Both the position numbers and the translations under genes were made by a program. A stretch of 64,000 bases of DNA from assembly GCA_963677015.1 (NCBI GenBank), contig OY781533.1, forward strand, positions 3,472,001 through 3,536,000, written 5' to 3'. The first letter of the stretch is position 1. The number at the start of each line of letters is the position of its first letter. Below the pieces are notes generated by a model. That model was not told the DNA's origin. It was given only the letters and a program-made list of their open reading frames with translations, and ran no database searches. This DNA comes from G963556115 sp963677015 (GTDB lineage: Bacteria > Planctomycetota > SZUA-567). Shown here in pieces: positions 26,096 to 35,488 of the stretch.

Positions 26096-28711
26096 ATGTT
26101 TGAAAAATTTACAGATCGAGCCAGAAAGGTAATCAATCTTGCCAGACAAGAAGCTGAAAGACTCGGCCATGAATTTATAGGTACAGAGCACATCCTGCTC
26201 GGACTGGTTAAAGAAGGTTCAGGTGTTGCCGCCAATGTACTGGAAATCCTCAATGTTGATCTCGAAAAAGTCAGACTTGAGGTAGAAAAATATGTAACTC
26301 CTACCGGTGAGACCAAGAGTTTCAGCACCTCACTGCCATTCACTCCAAAAGCCAAAAAAGTTCTGGAACTGGCTATGGAAGAGGCAAGAAATCTTGATCA
26401 TAATTATATCGGTACAGAACATCTGCTGCTGGGACTGCTCCGCGAAAGCGAAGGCATGGCAGCACAGGTGCTGCTCAATCTTGATGTCAGTCTTGAAGAT
26501 GTACGGGCAGAGGTTATGGAACTGCTGGGAGCGGATTCCAGCAATGATCTTGGAAGCCTCGGCGACATGCATAGCAGCACGCCGCCAGAACCGCAACAGC
26601 ATTCTCATTCATCACAGCAGGCGCCAAAATCAAATACGGACAGTTCAACTCCGGCTCTGGATTCATTTGGCCGGGATCTGACCGCGCTAGCGCGCGAAGA
26701 TAAGCTCGACCCGGTCATCGGTAGAGACAAAGAGATAGAACGCGTACTGCAGATTCTATCCCGGCGCCGCAAAAATAATCCGGTTATTCTCGGAGAAGCC
26801 GGTGTCGGTAAAACCGCAATCGTAGAAGGACTTGCCCAGAATATTGTCACCGGCAATGTCCCGGAACTTCTCTTTGACAAACGCATTGTCGTTCTTGATC
26901 TGGCGATGATGGTAGCCGGCACAAAATACCGCGGACAGTTTGAAGAACGCATCAAAGCGGTCATGACCGAAGTCAGAAGGGCGAAGAATGTGATACTCTT
27001 TATTGATGAGCTGCACACCCTGGTCGGTGCCGGTGGCGCGGAAGGATCCATTGATGCGTCGAATGTTCTCAAACCGGCCATGGCACGCGGTGAAGTACAG
27101 TGTGTCGGTGCCACTACTCTTGATGAATACCGCAAGTATATTGAAAAAGACTCCGCTCTTGAACGGCGTTTCCAGAGTATAATGGTAAACCCGCCCAACC
27201 CGGAACACGCAGTCGAAATTTTAAAAGGTCTGCGTGATAAATATGAAGCTCATCACCGTGTCCGTATCACCGATGGTGCAATCACTCAGGCGGTAAAATT
27301 GAGTGACAGATATATAAGCGGACGGTTTCTGCCGGATAAAGCAATTGATGTCATTGACGAAGCAGGATCGCGGGTAAGGCTGGCCACCATGACCAGACCG
27401 CCTGATCTTACAGAAATCGAAAAAGACATCGCTAATCTAGAACGGGAAAAGAACGAAGCGGTGATGGCGCAAGAATTTGAAAAAGCCGCCGAACTGCGCG
27501 ATCAGGCTGAAAAACTCAAAGCGAAAAAGAAAGAGATCAAGGACGAATGGCGTGAAAAAAGCAGTGAGACACATGGTGTCGTTGACGAGCATGTCGTCGC
27601 CAGTGTTGTGAGCTCAATCTCCGGTGTACCGCTCTCTCAGCTTGAAGAGAAAGAGACTGAAAGACTGCTGGAAATGGAGAATGTACTCCATGAAAAGGTT
27701 GTCAGCCAGAATGATGCCATATCTGCGGTTTCAAGATGTTTACGCCGCGGCAGAGCCGGCATGAAGGATCCGCGCAGACCAATGGGATCATTCCTGTTCC
27801 TGGGTCCTACCGGTGTAGGTAAAACTCTGCTGGCAAAAGCCCTTGCAGAATTCATGTTTGGCGATGACGAAGCTCTGATTCAGATTGACATGTCTGAATA
27901 TATGGAGAAACATTCTGTCAGCCGTCTTGTCGGTGCCCCTCCGGGATACGTCGGCTTTGAAGAAGGCGGTCAGCTTACCGAGAAAGTACGACGCAGACCA
28001 TATTCAGTTGTACTGATTGATGAACTGGAGAAAGCGCACAATGATATCTTCAATATCCTGCTGCAGATTATGGAGGAAGGACAGCTTACCGACAGTTACG
28101 GACGAAAAGTTGACTTTCGCAATACCATTCTGATTCTTACCAGTAATGTCGGTGCGGAATTGATTAAGAATCAGGGCAATCTCGGATTCAGCAAACGCGG
28201 CACAGAATCGGTACATGAGCGTCTGAAGAAATCACTGGAAGAAGCGGTAGAAAACTACTACCGTCCGGAATTCATCAACCGTCTTGACGAAGTGGTAATT
28301 TTCCGTTATCTGGAGAAGAAAGATCTGGAAAAGATCATCGATATCGAGATATCCGGCATCAGAAAACGCATGCGGGATATGGATATGGATATCGAGCTCA
28401 CCCAGAATGCCAAGGATTTTATTATTGACAAAGGCTATGATCAGGATTTCGGCGCCAGACCGCTCAGAAGAGCAATCGGGCAGTATATCGAAGATCCTAT
28501 TGCCGAAGAAATTCTCCGCCGCCGTTTCAATGCCGGTCACAAGATTCTGGTTGATATCAAGGATGAACATCTGGATTTTATTGAAGAAAAATTCGATATC
28601 AAAAAGAACGAAGCTGAAGAGGTTGACGCAGTTGAAATCAATGAAGAAGAAGATACTGAAAACACTTCTGCAGCTGATGAAACAGAAAACACTGAAAATA
28701 AGGAAGAATAA
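26096..28711 (+). CDS. clpC: ATP-dependent Clp protease ATP-binding subunit ClpC
   Basis: An 871-residue AAA+ unfoldase that feeds substrates to ClpP. Order: two N-domain repeats (GTEHILLGLVKEGSG; GTEHLLLGLLRESEG), D1 ATPase with GEAGVGKTAIVEGLA and VILFIDELHTLVGAG, a middle region with a UVR-like motif (about residues 430-470, typical of ClpC rather than ClpA/ClpB), and D2 ATPase with GPTGVGKTLLAKALAEF and SVVLIDELEKAH. The tail is acidic. ATG 26096 or the TTG at 26090 may be the start; AAAGGGAG sits 5 bases before TTG and 11 before ATG. The partner ClpP is encoded at 36.7 kb. Confidence 0.93.
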   Translation: MFEKFTDRARKVINLARQEAERLGHEFIGTEHILLGLVKEGSGVAANVLEILNVDLEKVRLEVEKYVTPTGETKSFSTSLPFTPKAKKVLELAMEEARNLDHNYIGTEHLLLGLLRESEGMAAQVLLNLDVSLEDVRAEVMELLGADSSNDLGSLGDMHSSTPPEPQQHSHSSQQAPKSNTDSSTPALDSFGRDLTALAREDKLDPVIGRDKEIERVLQILSRRRKNNPVILGEAGVGKTAIVEGLAQNIVTGNVPELLFDKRIVVLDLAMMVAGTKYRGQFEERIKAVMTEVRRAKNVILFIDELHTLVGAGGAEGSIDASNVLKPAMARGEVQCVGATTLDEYRKYIEKDSALERRFQSIMVNPPNPEHAVEILKGLRDKYEAHHRVRITDGAITQAVKLSDRYISGRFLPDKAIDVIDEAGSRVRLATMTRPPDLTEIEKDIANLEREKNEAVMAQEFEKAAELRDQAEKLKAKKKEIKDEWREKSSETHGVVDEHVVASVVSSISGVPLSQLEEKETERLLEMENVLHEKVVSQNDAISAVSRCLRRGRAGMKDPRRPMGSFLFLGPTGVGKTLLAKALAEFMFGDDEALIQIDMSEYMEKHSVSRLVGAPPGYVGFEEGGQLTEKVRRRPYSVVLIDELEKAHNDIFNILLQIMEEGQLTDSYGRKVDFRNTILILTSNVGAELIKNQGNLGFSKRGTESVHERLKKSLEEAVENYYRPEFINRLDEVVIFRYLEKKDLEKIIDIEISGIRKRMRDMDMDIELTQNAKDFIIDKGYDQDFGARPLRRAIGQYIEDPIAEEILRRRFNAGHKILVDIKDEHLDFIEEKFDIKKNEAEEVDAVEINEEEDTENTSAADETENTENKEE

Positions 28712-28818
28712 ACTTTTTCCAGTTAAATAATTAAATTCAGTTGTCTATATATTTCCGGTCAGGCTGCGGAAAATCAGTATGTTATCTATAGCATATCTTA
28801 CTGAATTATAATATTCCA

Positions 28819-28857
28819 GAACAAGGTTTAACAGTCTCAATCTGTTAAACCTTGTTC
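28819..28857 (+). terminator. Terminator of clpC
   Basis: A perfect 16-bp inverted repeat beginning GAACAAGGTTTAACAG with a 7-base loop, 108 bases past the clpC stop. The following T-run is poor. Confidence 0.65.
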
Positions 28858-28908
28858 AAATTCCGGCTGCGATGGCACAGAATATTCTTCATAAATAAAG
28901 GATACCCT

Positions 28909-30030
28909 ATGAATTTACTTCTTGGCGGCGGTTCACAATTCGGATTGATACTCGTCTTCACGCTCGCTGCCATATTAATAATACTATCCGGGCTGAAGCT
29001 AGGTGACTACGGAGACGCCCTCGGTGAAAGAACCGGAATCGGAGGGGGGATTGTTGGGCTTATATTCCTTGCTCTGGTGACGAGTCTGCCCGACCTGACT
29101 GTGTCAATTTCTGCTGCGATAACTGCCAGCATCAATGCTGCGGCCGATACTCTGCATTCACTGGACATACTCAAGCAGGGAGCTGATCTTGGTGCCGGTA
29201 ATCTTATCGGTTCAAATCTATTCAACCTGCTGATATTTGCTATTATCGATATTGCACAGGGCAAAGACGCCCTGCTCTACCGTCTATCCCGCAAACACCT
29301 CCTATCAGCTATCGCATCACTGTTTATGATGGGACTATTGATTCTTGGCTTTGCAGTCAATCAGTTAGGTGACAGATATATGATTATTCCGGTACTGGAT
29401 TCCGGAGCCTATATGCTGCTGATACCAGTAGCATATGTCTGGCTCCTGATGCTTATCGGCAGGCTGGAAAAAAGTGATCATGGACTTGACGGTGCGGACT
29501 ATAAAGAAATTGAGAGCGAAACCAAAGAATATCTGCTGGTAATGAAACCAGCCTCCTTTTACAGCCGACTCACTATATTATCACTGATTATTGTTCTAAG
29601 CGGTGTCTGGCTCTCACAGATAGGTGACCGCATGGCGTCACCGGTCTCCGAAGGCGGTTTTGGGTTCAGTGCTTCAATGGTCGGCACAATATTTCTAGCT
29701 ATAGCCACCAGCCTTCCGGAGATGGTAGTAAGTATTTCCGCAATCCGCATCGGAGCTGTAGATATGGCCGCGGGCAATATTCTCGGCAGTAATATTTTTA
29801 ATATCGCCGGGCTATTTCTGGTTGACTGCTCACTTAGAGGCAGAGTTCTGCTGGATCTGATAAGCCCTACTCTACTGGTAACCATGATTATGGTGATACT
29901 GATGACTTCTATTGTGATAATGGGTCTGATCGTACGCAGCAAACGCCATCTGTCGCTGCTTGGTATTGACACCATGCTCGTTGTAATACTTTATATCATC
30001 GGAAATATCAGCCTTTATATATTTTCATAA
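28909..30030 (+). CDS. Cation/Ca2+ exchanger family (CaCA) membrane protein
   Basis: A 373-residue integral membrane protein with ten or so helices and the two inverted alpha-repeats of the Ca2+:cation antiporter superfamily: LVTSLPDLTVSISAA with LGAGNLIGSNLFNLLIF, and IATSLPEMVVSISAI with MAAGNILGSNIFNIAGLF. The acidic residue after TSLP and the GSN motifs bind the ions. A central cytoplasmic loop is acidic. ATG 28909 with AAAGGA upstream is chosen; the frame extends to 28852 inside the terminator. Likely a Ca2+ or Na+ antiporter, though the ion is uncertain. Confidence 0.87.
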   Translation: MNLLLGGGSQFGLILVFTLAAILIILSGLKLGDYGDALGERTGIGGGIVGLIFLALVTSLPDLTVSISAAITASINAAADTLHSLDILKQGADLGAGNLIGSNLFNLLIFAIIDIAQGKDALLYRLSRKHLLSAIASLFMMGLLILGFAVNQLGDRYMIIPVLDSGAYMLLIPVAYVWLLMLIGRLEKSDHGLDGADYKEIESETKEYLLVMKPASFYSRLTILSLIIVLSGVWLSQIGDRMASPVSEGGFGFSASMVGTIFLAIATSLPEMVVSISAIRIGAVDMAAGNILGSNIFNIAGLFLVDCSLRGRVLLDLISPTLLVTMIMVILMTSIVIMGLIVRSKRHLSLLGIDTMLVVILYIIGNISLYIFS

Positions 30031-30175
30031 CATCTTTTATTAAATGTACTTATATTTATCATCAACACCATTATTTATTAGATTAAGCTCAAAAAAAATA
30101 TTTTATATAACATGTTATCCGGCAGTTTATGACATGAATATAATAAGTCTGCCAATAATAGAATAAGGAAATATT

Positions 30176-30781
30176 ATGTTTAAACGTATATTTATACTAG
30201 CTGTAATGCTCCTTACGACCTCCGCTTTTGCCAAAGATTATATTAAAGGCGAAGTTGAAGAGATTATAAGCGGTGATACTTTCATTGTTGAAACCAAGCA
30301 CGGAGACGTCAAGGTCAAGCTGTATGGTGTTGAAGCACCTGAAAAAAATCAGGAATATGGTCGTGAATCGCGAAAACTTCTAGGAGATCTGATCGATGAT
30401 GAAGATGTAAAAATCATACCGGTACATGCGACTAAATCAGGTACTTTAATCGGAAAAGTCTACCTTGATGGCGATTATATCAACGCCGCTATGATTAAAG
30501 CAGGAGCAGCCTGGTATGACGATGATCATGCTGATGATTCAAAACTTGAAAAAGCTGAAAAATGGGCCAGAAAGCATGAAGTTGGAATCTGGAGCCACCG
30601 TGATCCGACACCACCATGGAAATACAAAAAAGATCACCACATAATTGATGATGATTATGACTATGATGACAGCCGTGATTTTTCACTGAATATCAATATC
30701 TTCGGCAATGACCGGGACGATCATCATAAGCCGCATCGTGATCCTCACGATGACCGGGATCACCACCGGGATCATCATTAA
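30176..30781 (+). CDS. Secreted thermonuclease-like (SNase-fold) protein with altered active site
   Basis: A 201-residue protein with a signal peptide (cleavage expected after SAFA, residue 19) and one staphylococcal-nuclease domain (about 24-140). Compared with SNase from memory, GVEAPEKNQEYGRES keeps the general-base glutamate (E56), and SGDTF keeps one Ca2+-ligand Asp. The first catalytic Arg position is Lys48 (VKVKLYG), the Ca2+-ligand Asp is Glu53, and the second Arg (in YGR) is Thr90 in KSGTLIGK. The C-terminus is a low-complexity Asp/His/Arg tail that could bind metals. AAGGA precedes the ATG. It may be a weak nuclease or a binding protein. Confidence 0.75.
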   Translation: MFKRIFILAVMLLTTSAFAKDYIKGEVEEIISGDTFIVETKHGDVKVKLYGVEAPEKNQEYGRESRKLLGDLIDDEDVKIIPVHATKSGTLIGKVYLDGDYINAAMIKAGAAWYDDDHADDSKLEKAEKWARKHEVGIWSHRDPTPPWKYKKDHHIIDDDYDYDDSRDFSLNINIFGNDRDDHHKPHRDPHDDRDHHRDHH

Positions 30782-30803
30782 ACCCAATGACTCTTTGACT
30801 TAT

Positions 30804-30841
30804 AAAAAGGATAAAGCAACTATAAGTGCTTTATCCTTTTT
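30804..30841. terminator. Bidirectional intrinsic terminator
   Basis: A perfect 15-bp stem (AAAAAGGATAAAGCA) with an 8-base loop and terminal T/A runs, between the convergent nuclease-like and uracil-DNA glycosylase genes. Confidence 0.85.
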
Positions 30842-30875
30842 AATTAATATCAATATCCATCAACAACCGGTCTGT

Positions 30876-31781
30876 CTACTGCTTCAAACCCAAACGTGAT
30901 ATAACCTGCTGAATATCCTGCCATGTCTGACGGTCATATTCATTATTTCGTCCCAGTTTACGCCGTTGCCGAAGCAAAAACGAAGGATGATAAATCGGCA
31001 TCACCGGTATGCCATTATACTCATACCAGATACCGCGCATCTGCTCTATTGAAACACTCTCAGCGGTCAATATATTGGCTGCAGCACCACCTACAGCAAT
31101 TATTGCCTGTGGTGCCACGACCTTCATCTCTTCAGAAAAATACTGCATACAGGCCGAAATCTCTATCTCAAACAACTGACGGTTGCCGGGAGGACGACAT
31201 TTGACAATACTGCTGAAATACACCTCTTCCAGCGAAATTTTTATGCCTTTTTCTATAATATCAATTATCAGCTGCCCCGCCGCACCCTGAAAATTACGGC
31301 CAGAGTTATCCTCTTCCCGACCCGGCGCAGAAGAGACAAAGGCCAATTTAGAAGACACTCCCCCTTCACTACGTACCGCATTTTTACGCAACTGCGATAA
31401 AGCACAATCCTGACAAGCCGCAGCTTTAGAATTAATTTCAGAAATAGCTGCTACCTTAGCAGCTGCACCATAAAGACCAACCTCAGACAATTCCGAAACC
31501 GGAGTCAAAGGCTGCTCAGGCTTGGCTCGCTCAGGTTTTTGCTGCTTCAAAAATGCTGAAGTGGCAACAACACTAACAGTGTCATTACTCTCTCTATCGA
31601 CTGTAACAGCAGCATTTTCCTGCCCGGAAACGGTGGTAATACGTTGAGCGACATCACTCAAATCAAGCCCTGAAATCCCAGAAACCAGATTACAATAATC
31701 CACCCCCAGACTATTGTCCATTTCGACTATAGTCTGTAATTGCCGGCACAATTTTTTAATCTCAATCAAGCGCTTTTCCAT
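30876..31781 (-). CDS. Family 4 (Fe-S) uracil-DNA glycosylase
   Basis: A 301-residue uracil-DNA glycosylase of the iron-sulfur family. The catalytic domain (about 135-300) shows the four cluster cysteines: CQDC, VKCRPPGNR and SACMQYF. It also has APGREEDNSGRNFQGAAG and YHPSFLLRQ, the substrate-binding HPxxLL motif. The usual GEAPG motif reads SSAPG here, which removes the acidic residue next to the catalytic loop. About 130 N-terminal residues before the domain are low-complexity, unrelated to the core. The enzyme removes uracil from DNA to start base-excision repair. Confidence 0.85.
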   Translation of the reverse strand: MEKRLIEIKKLCRQLQTIVEMDNSLGVDYCNLVSGISGLDLSDVAQRITTVSGQENAAVTVDRESNDTVSVVATSAFLKQQKPERAKPEQPLTPVSELSEVGLYGAAAKVAAISEINSKAAACQDCALSQLRKNAVRSEGGVSSKLAFVSSAPGREEDNSGRNFQGAAGQLIIDIIEKGIKISLEEVYFSSIVKCRPPGNRQLFEIEISACMQYFSEEMKVVAPQAIIAVGGAAANILTAESVSIEQMRGIWYEYNGIPVMPIYHPSFLLRQRRKLGRNNEYDRQTWQDIQQVISRLGLKQ

Positions 31782-32044
31782 ACCCTAACTATATAGATTT
31801 TCTGCTGTATTTGCCAGAGAGAATCCTCAACCTTAACCGAAAGGAATCTACGGTCTTTTACGAAGTCCCTTAAAATAATAATTCTTTTCAAAATCATCAT
31901 TAACAGTCACTGCAAATCTATCTGGAAATTCAAGTAATTTCAAACAGCTCTTGCAGCGAAATCCTGATTTAGATATGATTTATACTACTTGTTAAGTGTG
32001 TTATAAATATGCAGTTATTTGTTTTAAGGGGTTAGGAAAATATT

Positions 32045-32485
32045 ATGAGTGAGAAAATTGCAATCGGGGCAGACCACGGAGGTTTTGCCAGAAAAGAAGA
32101 TCTTAAAAAGGTCCTTATTGAAAAAGGCTATGACGTTGAGGACTTCGGAGTTAACTCGACTGAAAGCATGGACTATCCGGACATTGCCCACCCGCTTGCC
32201 GAAGCAATTGCCAGCGGTAAATGTACCCGGGGCGTACTTCTCTGCGGAACCGGTCTTGGAGTATCATATTGTGCTAACCGCCATAAAGGTGTACGTGCAG
32301 CGCTCTGCTGGAGTAAAGAGGTTGCTGCTCTGGCCCGTGAGCATAATAACAGCAATGTTCTGGTACTCTCCGGGCGTCACGCCACACTTGATCCTCTGGA
32401 AGATATTATGCTTACCTGGCTGGATGAACCATTTCCCGGTGAAGAGCGTCATCAGCGCAGAATAGATAAGATAGAATTGTCATGA
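32045..32485 (+). CDS. rpiB: Ribose 5-phosphate isomerase B
   Basis: A 146-residue RpiB (RpiB/LacAB family), interconverting ribulose 5-phosphate and ribose 5-phosphate. Typical blocks are IGADHGGFARKEDLKKVL, DYPDIAHPLAEAI and CGTGLGVSYCANRHKGVRA, which carries the catalytic cysteine; the closing block includes SGRHATLDPLEDIML. TTAGGA precedes the ATG. Its stop overlaps the cmk start by four bases (ATGA), so it begins an operon with cmk, mreC and mreD. Confidence 0.93.
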   Translation: MSEKIAIGADHGGFARKEDLKKVLIEKGYDVEDFGVNSTESMDYPDIAHPLAEAIASGKCTRGVLLCGTGLGVSYCANRHKGVRAALCWSKEVAALAREHNNSNVLVLSGRHATLDPLEDIMLTWLDEPFPGEERHQRRIDKIELS

Positions 32486-33168
32486 GTAATAATAAACTTA
32501 TTGAAGCTATAGGAATTGACGGTCCGGCAGGATCAGGAAAAAGTACAATTGCCCGGGAAGTTGCGAAAAAACTCGATTTCACATATATAGATACTGGAGC
32601 AATGTACCGGGCCGTCGCACTGCAGGCCTGCCGTGAAAAAGTAGATCTTGAAGATGAAAAAGAAATGATACGCATAGCATCTGAAATTGACATCAATTTT
32701 GATGCTACCGGCACCATAATCTACCTGAACTCTGAAGATGTATCCAGCTTAATACGCTCACCCGAGATTACTGGAAACACTAAATTTGCCGCCAGAGTTA
32801 CAGAGGTACGCGATCTGCTGGTTAAGAGACAGCAGCAGATGGCGGCCAAACGACGGGTAGTTATGGAAGGCCGCGATATCACTACCGTTGTACTGCCCAA
32901 TGCAAAATGGCGAATATTCCTTACAGCCAGCCCTGAAGTCAGAGCAAAGCGCCGTCTTAATGATTTTGCGCAACGGGGTCACACCGTTGACTATGACAAA
33001 TTACTCTGTGAGATTATCGCCCGCGACGAATCTGACAATGCCGTAGGGCCAATGAAAGAAGCGCAGGAACTTGCACGAGCCGGCAAGGGTATTTATCTCC
33101 TAGACACATCAGAACTAAGCCAGCAGGAGGTAATAGATAATATTGTCCAGTATGTAGAAAACTACTGA
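32482..33168 (+). CDS. cmk: Cytidylate kinase
   Basis: A 228-residue CMP/dCMP kinase. Walker A is GPAGSGKSTIAREVA; then YIDTGAMYRAVAL, VMEGRDITTVVLPNA (NMP binding) and ASPEVRAKRRL with RD-SDNAVGPM are all standard Cmk blocks. It overlaps rpiB by four bases and precedes mreC by 17 bases. Confidence 0.93.
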   Translation: MSNNKLIEAIGIDGPAGSGKSTIAREVAKKLDFTYIDTGAMYRAVALQACREKVDLEDEKEMIRIASEIDINFDATGTIIYLNSEDVSSLIRSPEITGNTKFAARVTEVRDLLVKRQQQMAAKRRVVMEGRDITTVVLPNAKWRIFLTASPEVRAKRRLNDFAQRGHTVDYDKLLCEIIARDESDNAVGPMKEAQELARAGKGIYLLDTSELSQQEVIDNIVQYVENY

Positions 33169-33185
33169 TTCCCAAGGGAGAATTA

Positions 33186-33968
33186 ATGCGGCTAAACTTT
33201 ATACTCGCAATACTGCTACTGCTCATTGCAATAGTCATGTATATTCTCCCTCAGAGTATACTTCAGGATTTTCGCCTGCTTATATTCAATGAATATAGCC
33301 GCCTGCTCGACAAAACAGCCGACTTCACCCCGGATAAAAATGAAGCGAAAACCCTGATACCAGAGAATATACCTCCTGAAATTCAACAGCAGGAACTGTT
33401 GCATACCCTGGATAAACGCGACAGCGAAATTGCATTTCTCAAAAAACAGCTTAGAGAATTTACCGAGTTCAAAGAACTTTATCCGAAAATTAAAATAACT
33501 ACTGCCCGCATTATAGGTGAATCAACCGATACCGTCTCCCCGGAACTTATCATAAATAAAGGCTACCTCGATGGAGTCAAGGAAGGAGCTGCAATCGCTC
33601 AGGGAGAAACAATTGCCGGGATTGTAGCCAGAGTTGAGCGTGACACGGCAATCGTCCTTCGCACTGACAATCCCGGAGTGCTTATTCCAGCCAGAGCCGG
33701 CAAAAGCCGTGACCGCTGCTCAATAAAAGGCAGCGGTTATGAATCGGCAACTGCTGTATTTTATACCGGTCAGACCGTCTCAATGACCGGAGAAAAGATC
33801 TACACCTCATCGGCTCTGGGGAAAATTCCTGAAGGTCTGCTCATCGGAACGCTGGAAGACTACCCGCAAAAAGGCGATGAACCCGGAACACTTGAAGCCC
33901 CGGTCAAACTGGCTGCTGACTTCCCGTCTCTAGAGTATGTAATTGTTATAAGTGAATTTAATAAATGA
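33186..33968 (+). CDS. mreC: Rod shape-determining protein MreC
   Basis: A 260-residue MreC. One N-terminal membrane helix (about 5-24) is followed by a coiled coil (about 60-95, LHTLDKRDSEIAFLKKQL), then the periplasmic beta domain with ARIIGESTDTVSPELIINKG, GVKEGAAIAQGETIAGIV and the final GTLEAPVKLAADF. MreC links the cytoplasmic MreB filament to peptidoglycan synthases in the elongasome. AAGGGAG precedes the ATG. It overlaps mreD by four bases. mreB is not in the window. Confidence 0.87.
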   Translation: MRLNFILAILLLLIAIVMYILPQSILQDFRLLIFNEYSRLLDKTADFTPDKNEAKTLIPENIPPEIQQQELLHTLDKRDSEIAFLKKQLREFTEFKELYPKIKITTARIIGESTDTVSPELIINKGYLDGVKEGAAIAQGETIAGIVARVERDTAIVLRTDNPGVLIPARAGKSRDRCSIKGSGYESATAVFYTGQTVSMTGEKIYTSSALGKIPEGLLIGTLEDYPQKGDEPGTLEAPVKLAADFPSLEYVIVISEFNK

Positions 33969-34441
33969 GATTTTTCAGATATATCATTATCTTACTGCTT
34001 ATCGGTTTGAGCCAGCTGCTGGGGAACTGGCCTCTGACATACACCCCTGAATTTATCTATACAGTAGCCTTCTATACCGCTCTGAATACTACCAAAACCC
34101 AATCCCTGCTGCTTCTTTTCACCGCCGGTATTATCTGCGATCTCTTTACCGGAAAACACCTTGGTATAAATACCTTTTCCTATACCTCCAGTGCCCTGAT
34201 CATTCATTATTTTAAAAATGCCTTTCAAAGCAGATACGGCGTACTTGAACTGCTTTTATTTGGACTTTGCCTGCTGTATATTCTGTTTTTCCGGTTAATA
34301 CTGGAAAACTCCGGCCTGATACTGGAATCAATCTGCGAACAACAGCTGAATAATTTTTTATTTACCCTGCTGCTTGCTCCAGTAATTTATCTGCTGCTGC
34401 AGCTTCCGATAATCTGTCCCTGGAAAAAGTATAGTTCGTAA
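33965..34441 (+). CDS. mreD: Rod shape-determining protein MreD
   Basis: A 158-residue, very hydrophobic protein with about five transmembrane helices, the MreD size. GIICDLFTGKHLGINTFSY matches the conserved MreD loop. It partners MreC in the elongasome. It is joined to mreC by an ATGA overlap, which supports the assignment despite low sequence conservation in this family. Confidence 0.8.
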   Translation: MRFFRYIIILLLIGLSQLLGNWPLTYTPEFIYTVAFYTALNTTKTQSLLLLFTAGIICDLFTGKHLGINTFSYTSSALIIHYFKNAFQSRYGVLELLLFGLCLLYILFFRLILENSGLILESICEQQLNNFLFTLLLAPVIYLLLQLPIICPWKKYSS

Positions 34442-34479
34442 AAAAGGAATTGTACTAATTTTTGACAGTATCATAATAT

Positions 34480-34486
34480 AAGGAGG
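34480..34486 (+). promoter_or_regulatory. Ribosome-binding site fixing a TTG start
   Basis: AAGGAGG lies 8 bases before TTG 34495. No in-frame ATG exists in the first codons, so the TTG start of the RseC-like gene is well supported. Confidence 0.75.
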
Positions 34487-34494
34487 TTGAGCAA

Positions 34495-34902
34495 TTGCTA
34501 AAAAATGCTATAATAAAAGATATCACTGATAGCCTGATACGAGTGGCTCTTCTCCCTGATGATTGTAACCGGCATTCAGGCTGTAAAGGGTGCGGAATGT
34601 GCAGTAACCAGAGTTCCGCCAAAGAACTTCTTGAACTTAATATCCCGGCAGTATCAGGATTGAACAAAGGTGATATTGTTGAAATTAATCTCAAAGCCCC
34701 AAGAGGCGCCAAGATCGCCGTTGTATTATACATGCTGCCGTTAATACTTATGTTCATTGGTGGCCACATTGGCAATATAATTGCAGCAAGCAGCGGAATG
34801 ATTATCGGAGGGGCAGCAGGTCTGGTTCTGGCGGTAGTGATTATCTACATCCTCAACCGTACTCTGCTGAAAGTAAAAGGAATATTAGTTAGAAAATTAT
34901 AA
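34495..34902 (+). CDS. RseC/MucC-family membrane protein
   Basis: A 135-residue protein of the RseC/MucC (SoxR-reducing-system) family. The N-terminal cysteine cluster appears as CNRHSGCKGCGMC, and the C-terminal half holds two membrane helices (about 65-85 and 90-115). Family members act with Rnf-type electron-transfer or sigma-E systems; no rnf gene is in the window. It starts with TTG behind a strong AAGGAGG site. It lies between mreD and thioredoxin, so a redox role with the neighbour is conceivable. Confidence 0.75.
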   Translation: MLKNAIIKDITDSLIRVALLPDDCNRHSGCKGCGMCSNQSSAKELLELNIPAVSGLNKGDIVEINLKAPRGAKIAVVLYMLPLILMFIGGHIGNIIAASSGMIIGGAAGLVLAVVIIYILNRTLLKVKGILVRKL

Positions 34903-34958
34903 TCAGGGGTTATTTATTAACTGTTAATGCTTTGCATTACTAAACTGGAGGAAATATA

Positions 34959-35279
34959 ATGAGTGAATTTGTAACAGCAATCAATGATAATGATTTTGCT
35001 TCATTTACAGGTCAGGGCGTTGTTCTTGTAGATTTCTGGGCACCATGGTGCGGACCATGTAAAATGATGGGGCCTATCCTTGAAGAGGTAGCTAAAAAGG
35101 TTACCGGCAGTGTAAAAGTCGGTAAAATCAATGTTGATGAAAATACCGCGGCTGCTTCTGAATATGGGGTTCAGAGCATCCCTACGCTCATCATTTTTAA
35201 AGATGGTAGTGAAGTTGACAGAGCGGTTGGAGTTTGTGCTGAAGATGAACTGATTTCTAAACTGGACGCTCAGAAGTAA
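34959..35279 (+). CDS. trxA: Thioredoxin
   Basis: A 106-residue thioredoxin with the complete active-site motif FWAPWCGPCKMMGP, the KINVDENTAAASEYGVQSIPT block with the cis-proline, and a C-terminal GVCAEDELISKL. It reduces disulfides in the cytoplasm. GGAGG lies just before the ATG. A strong terminator follows, so it ends the segment beginning with rpiB or is its own unit. Confidence 0.95.
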   Translation: MSEFVTAINDNDFASFTGQGVVLVDFWAPWCGPCKMMGPILEEVAKKVTGSVKVGKINVDENTAAASEYGVQSIPTLIIFKDGSEVDRAVGVCAEDELISKLDAQK

Positions 35280-35320
35280 CGTCCGATAAAATCATAACTT
35301 ATTTATTTATAAAATGTTAT

Positions 35321-35350
35321 AAAACAGACTCAATTTTTTGAGTCTGTTTT
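35321..35350 (+). terminator. Intrinsic terminator of thioredoxin
   Basis: A perfect 13-bp stem (AAAACAGACTCAA) with loop TTTT, ending in a T-run, 41 bases past the stop. Confidence 0.9.
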
Positions 35351-35488
35351 TAATTTTCCCTAATCACAGAAAATATTTTGAAATGAGTCAAATGTGAATG
35401 GTAATTAACTATATATGGTTGGATAAAATGTGGAATAATTTATCGTTCACATATAATGTGGGACTTGTTTTATAGATTAGGAGAAAAT

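Noticed and set aside
26605..27198. Antisense frame of 197 codons within clpC
   Set aside because: Arises from the skewed codon usage of clpC; no ribosome-binding site or domain.
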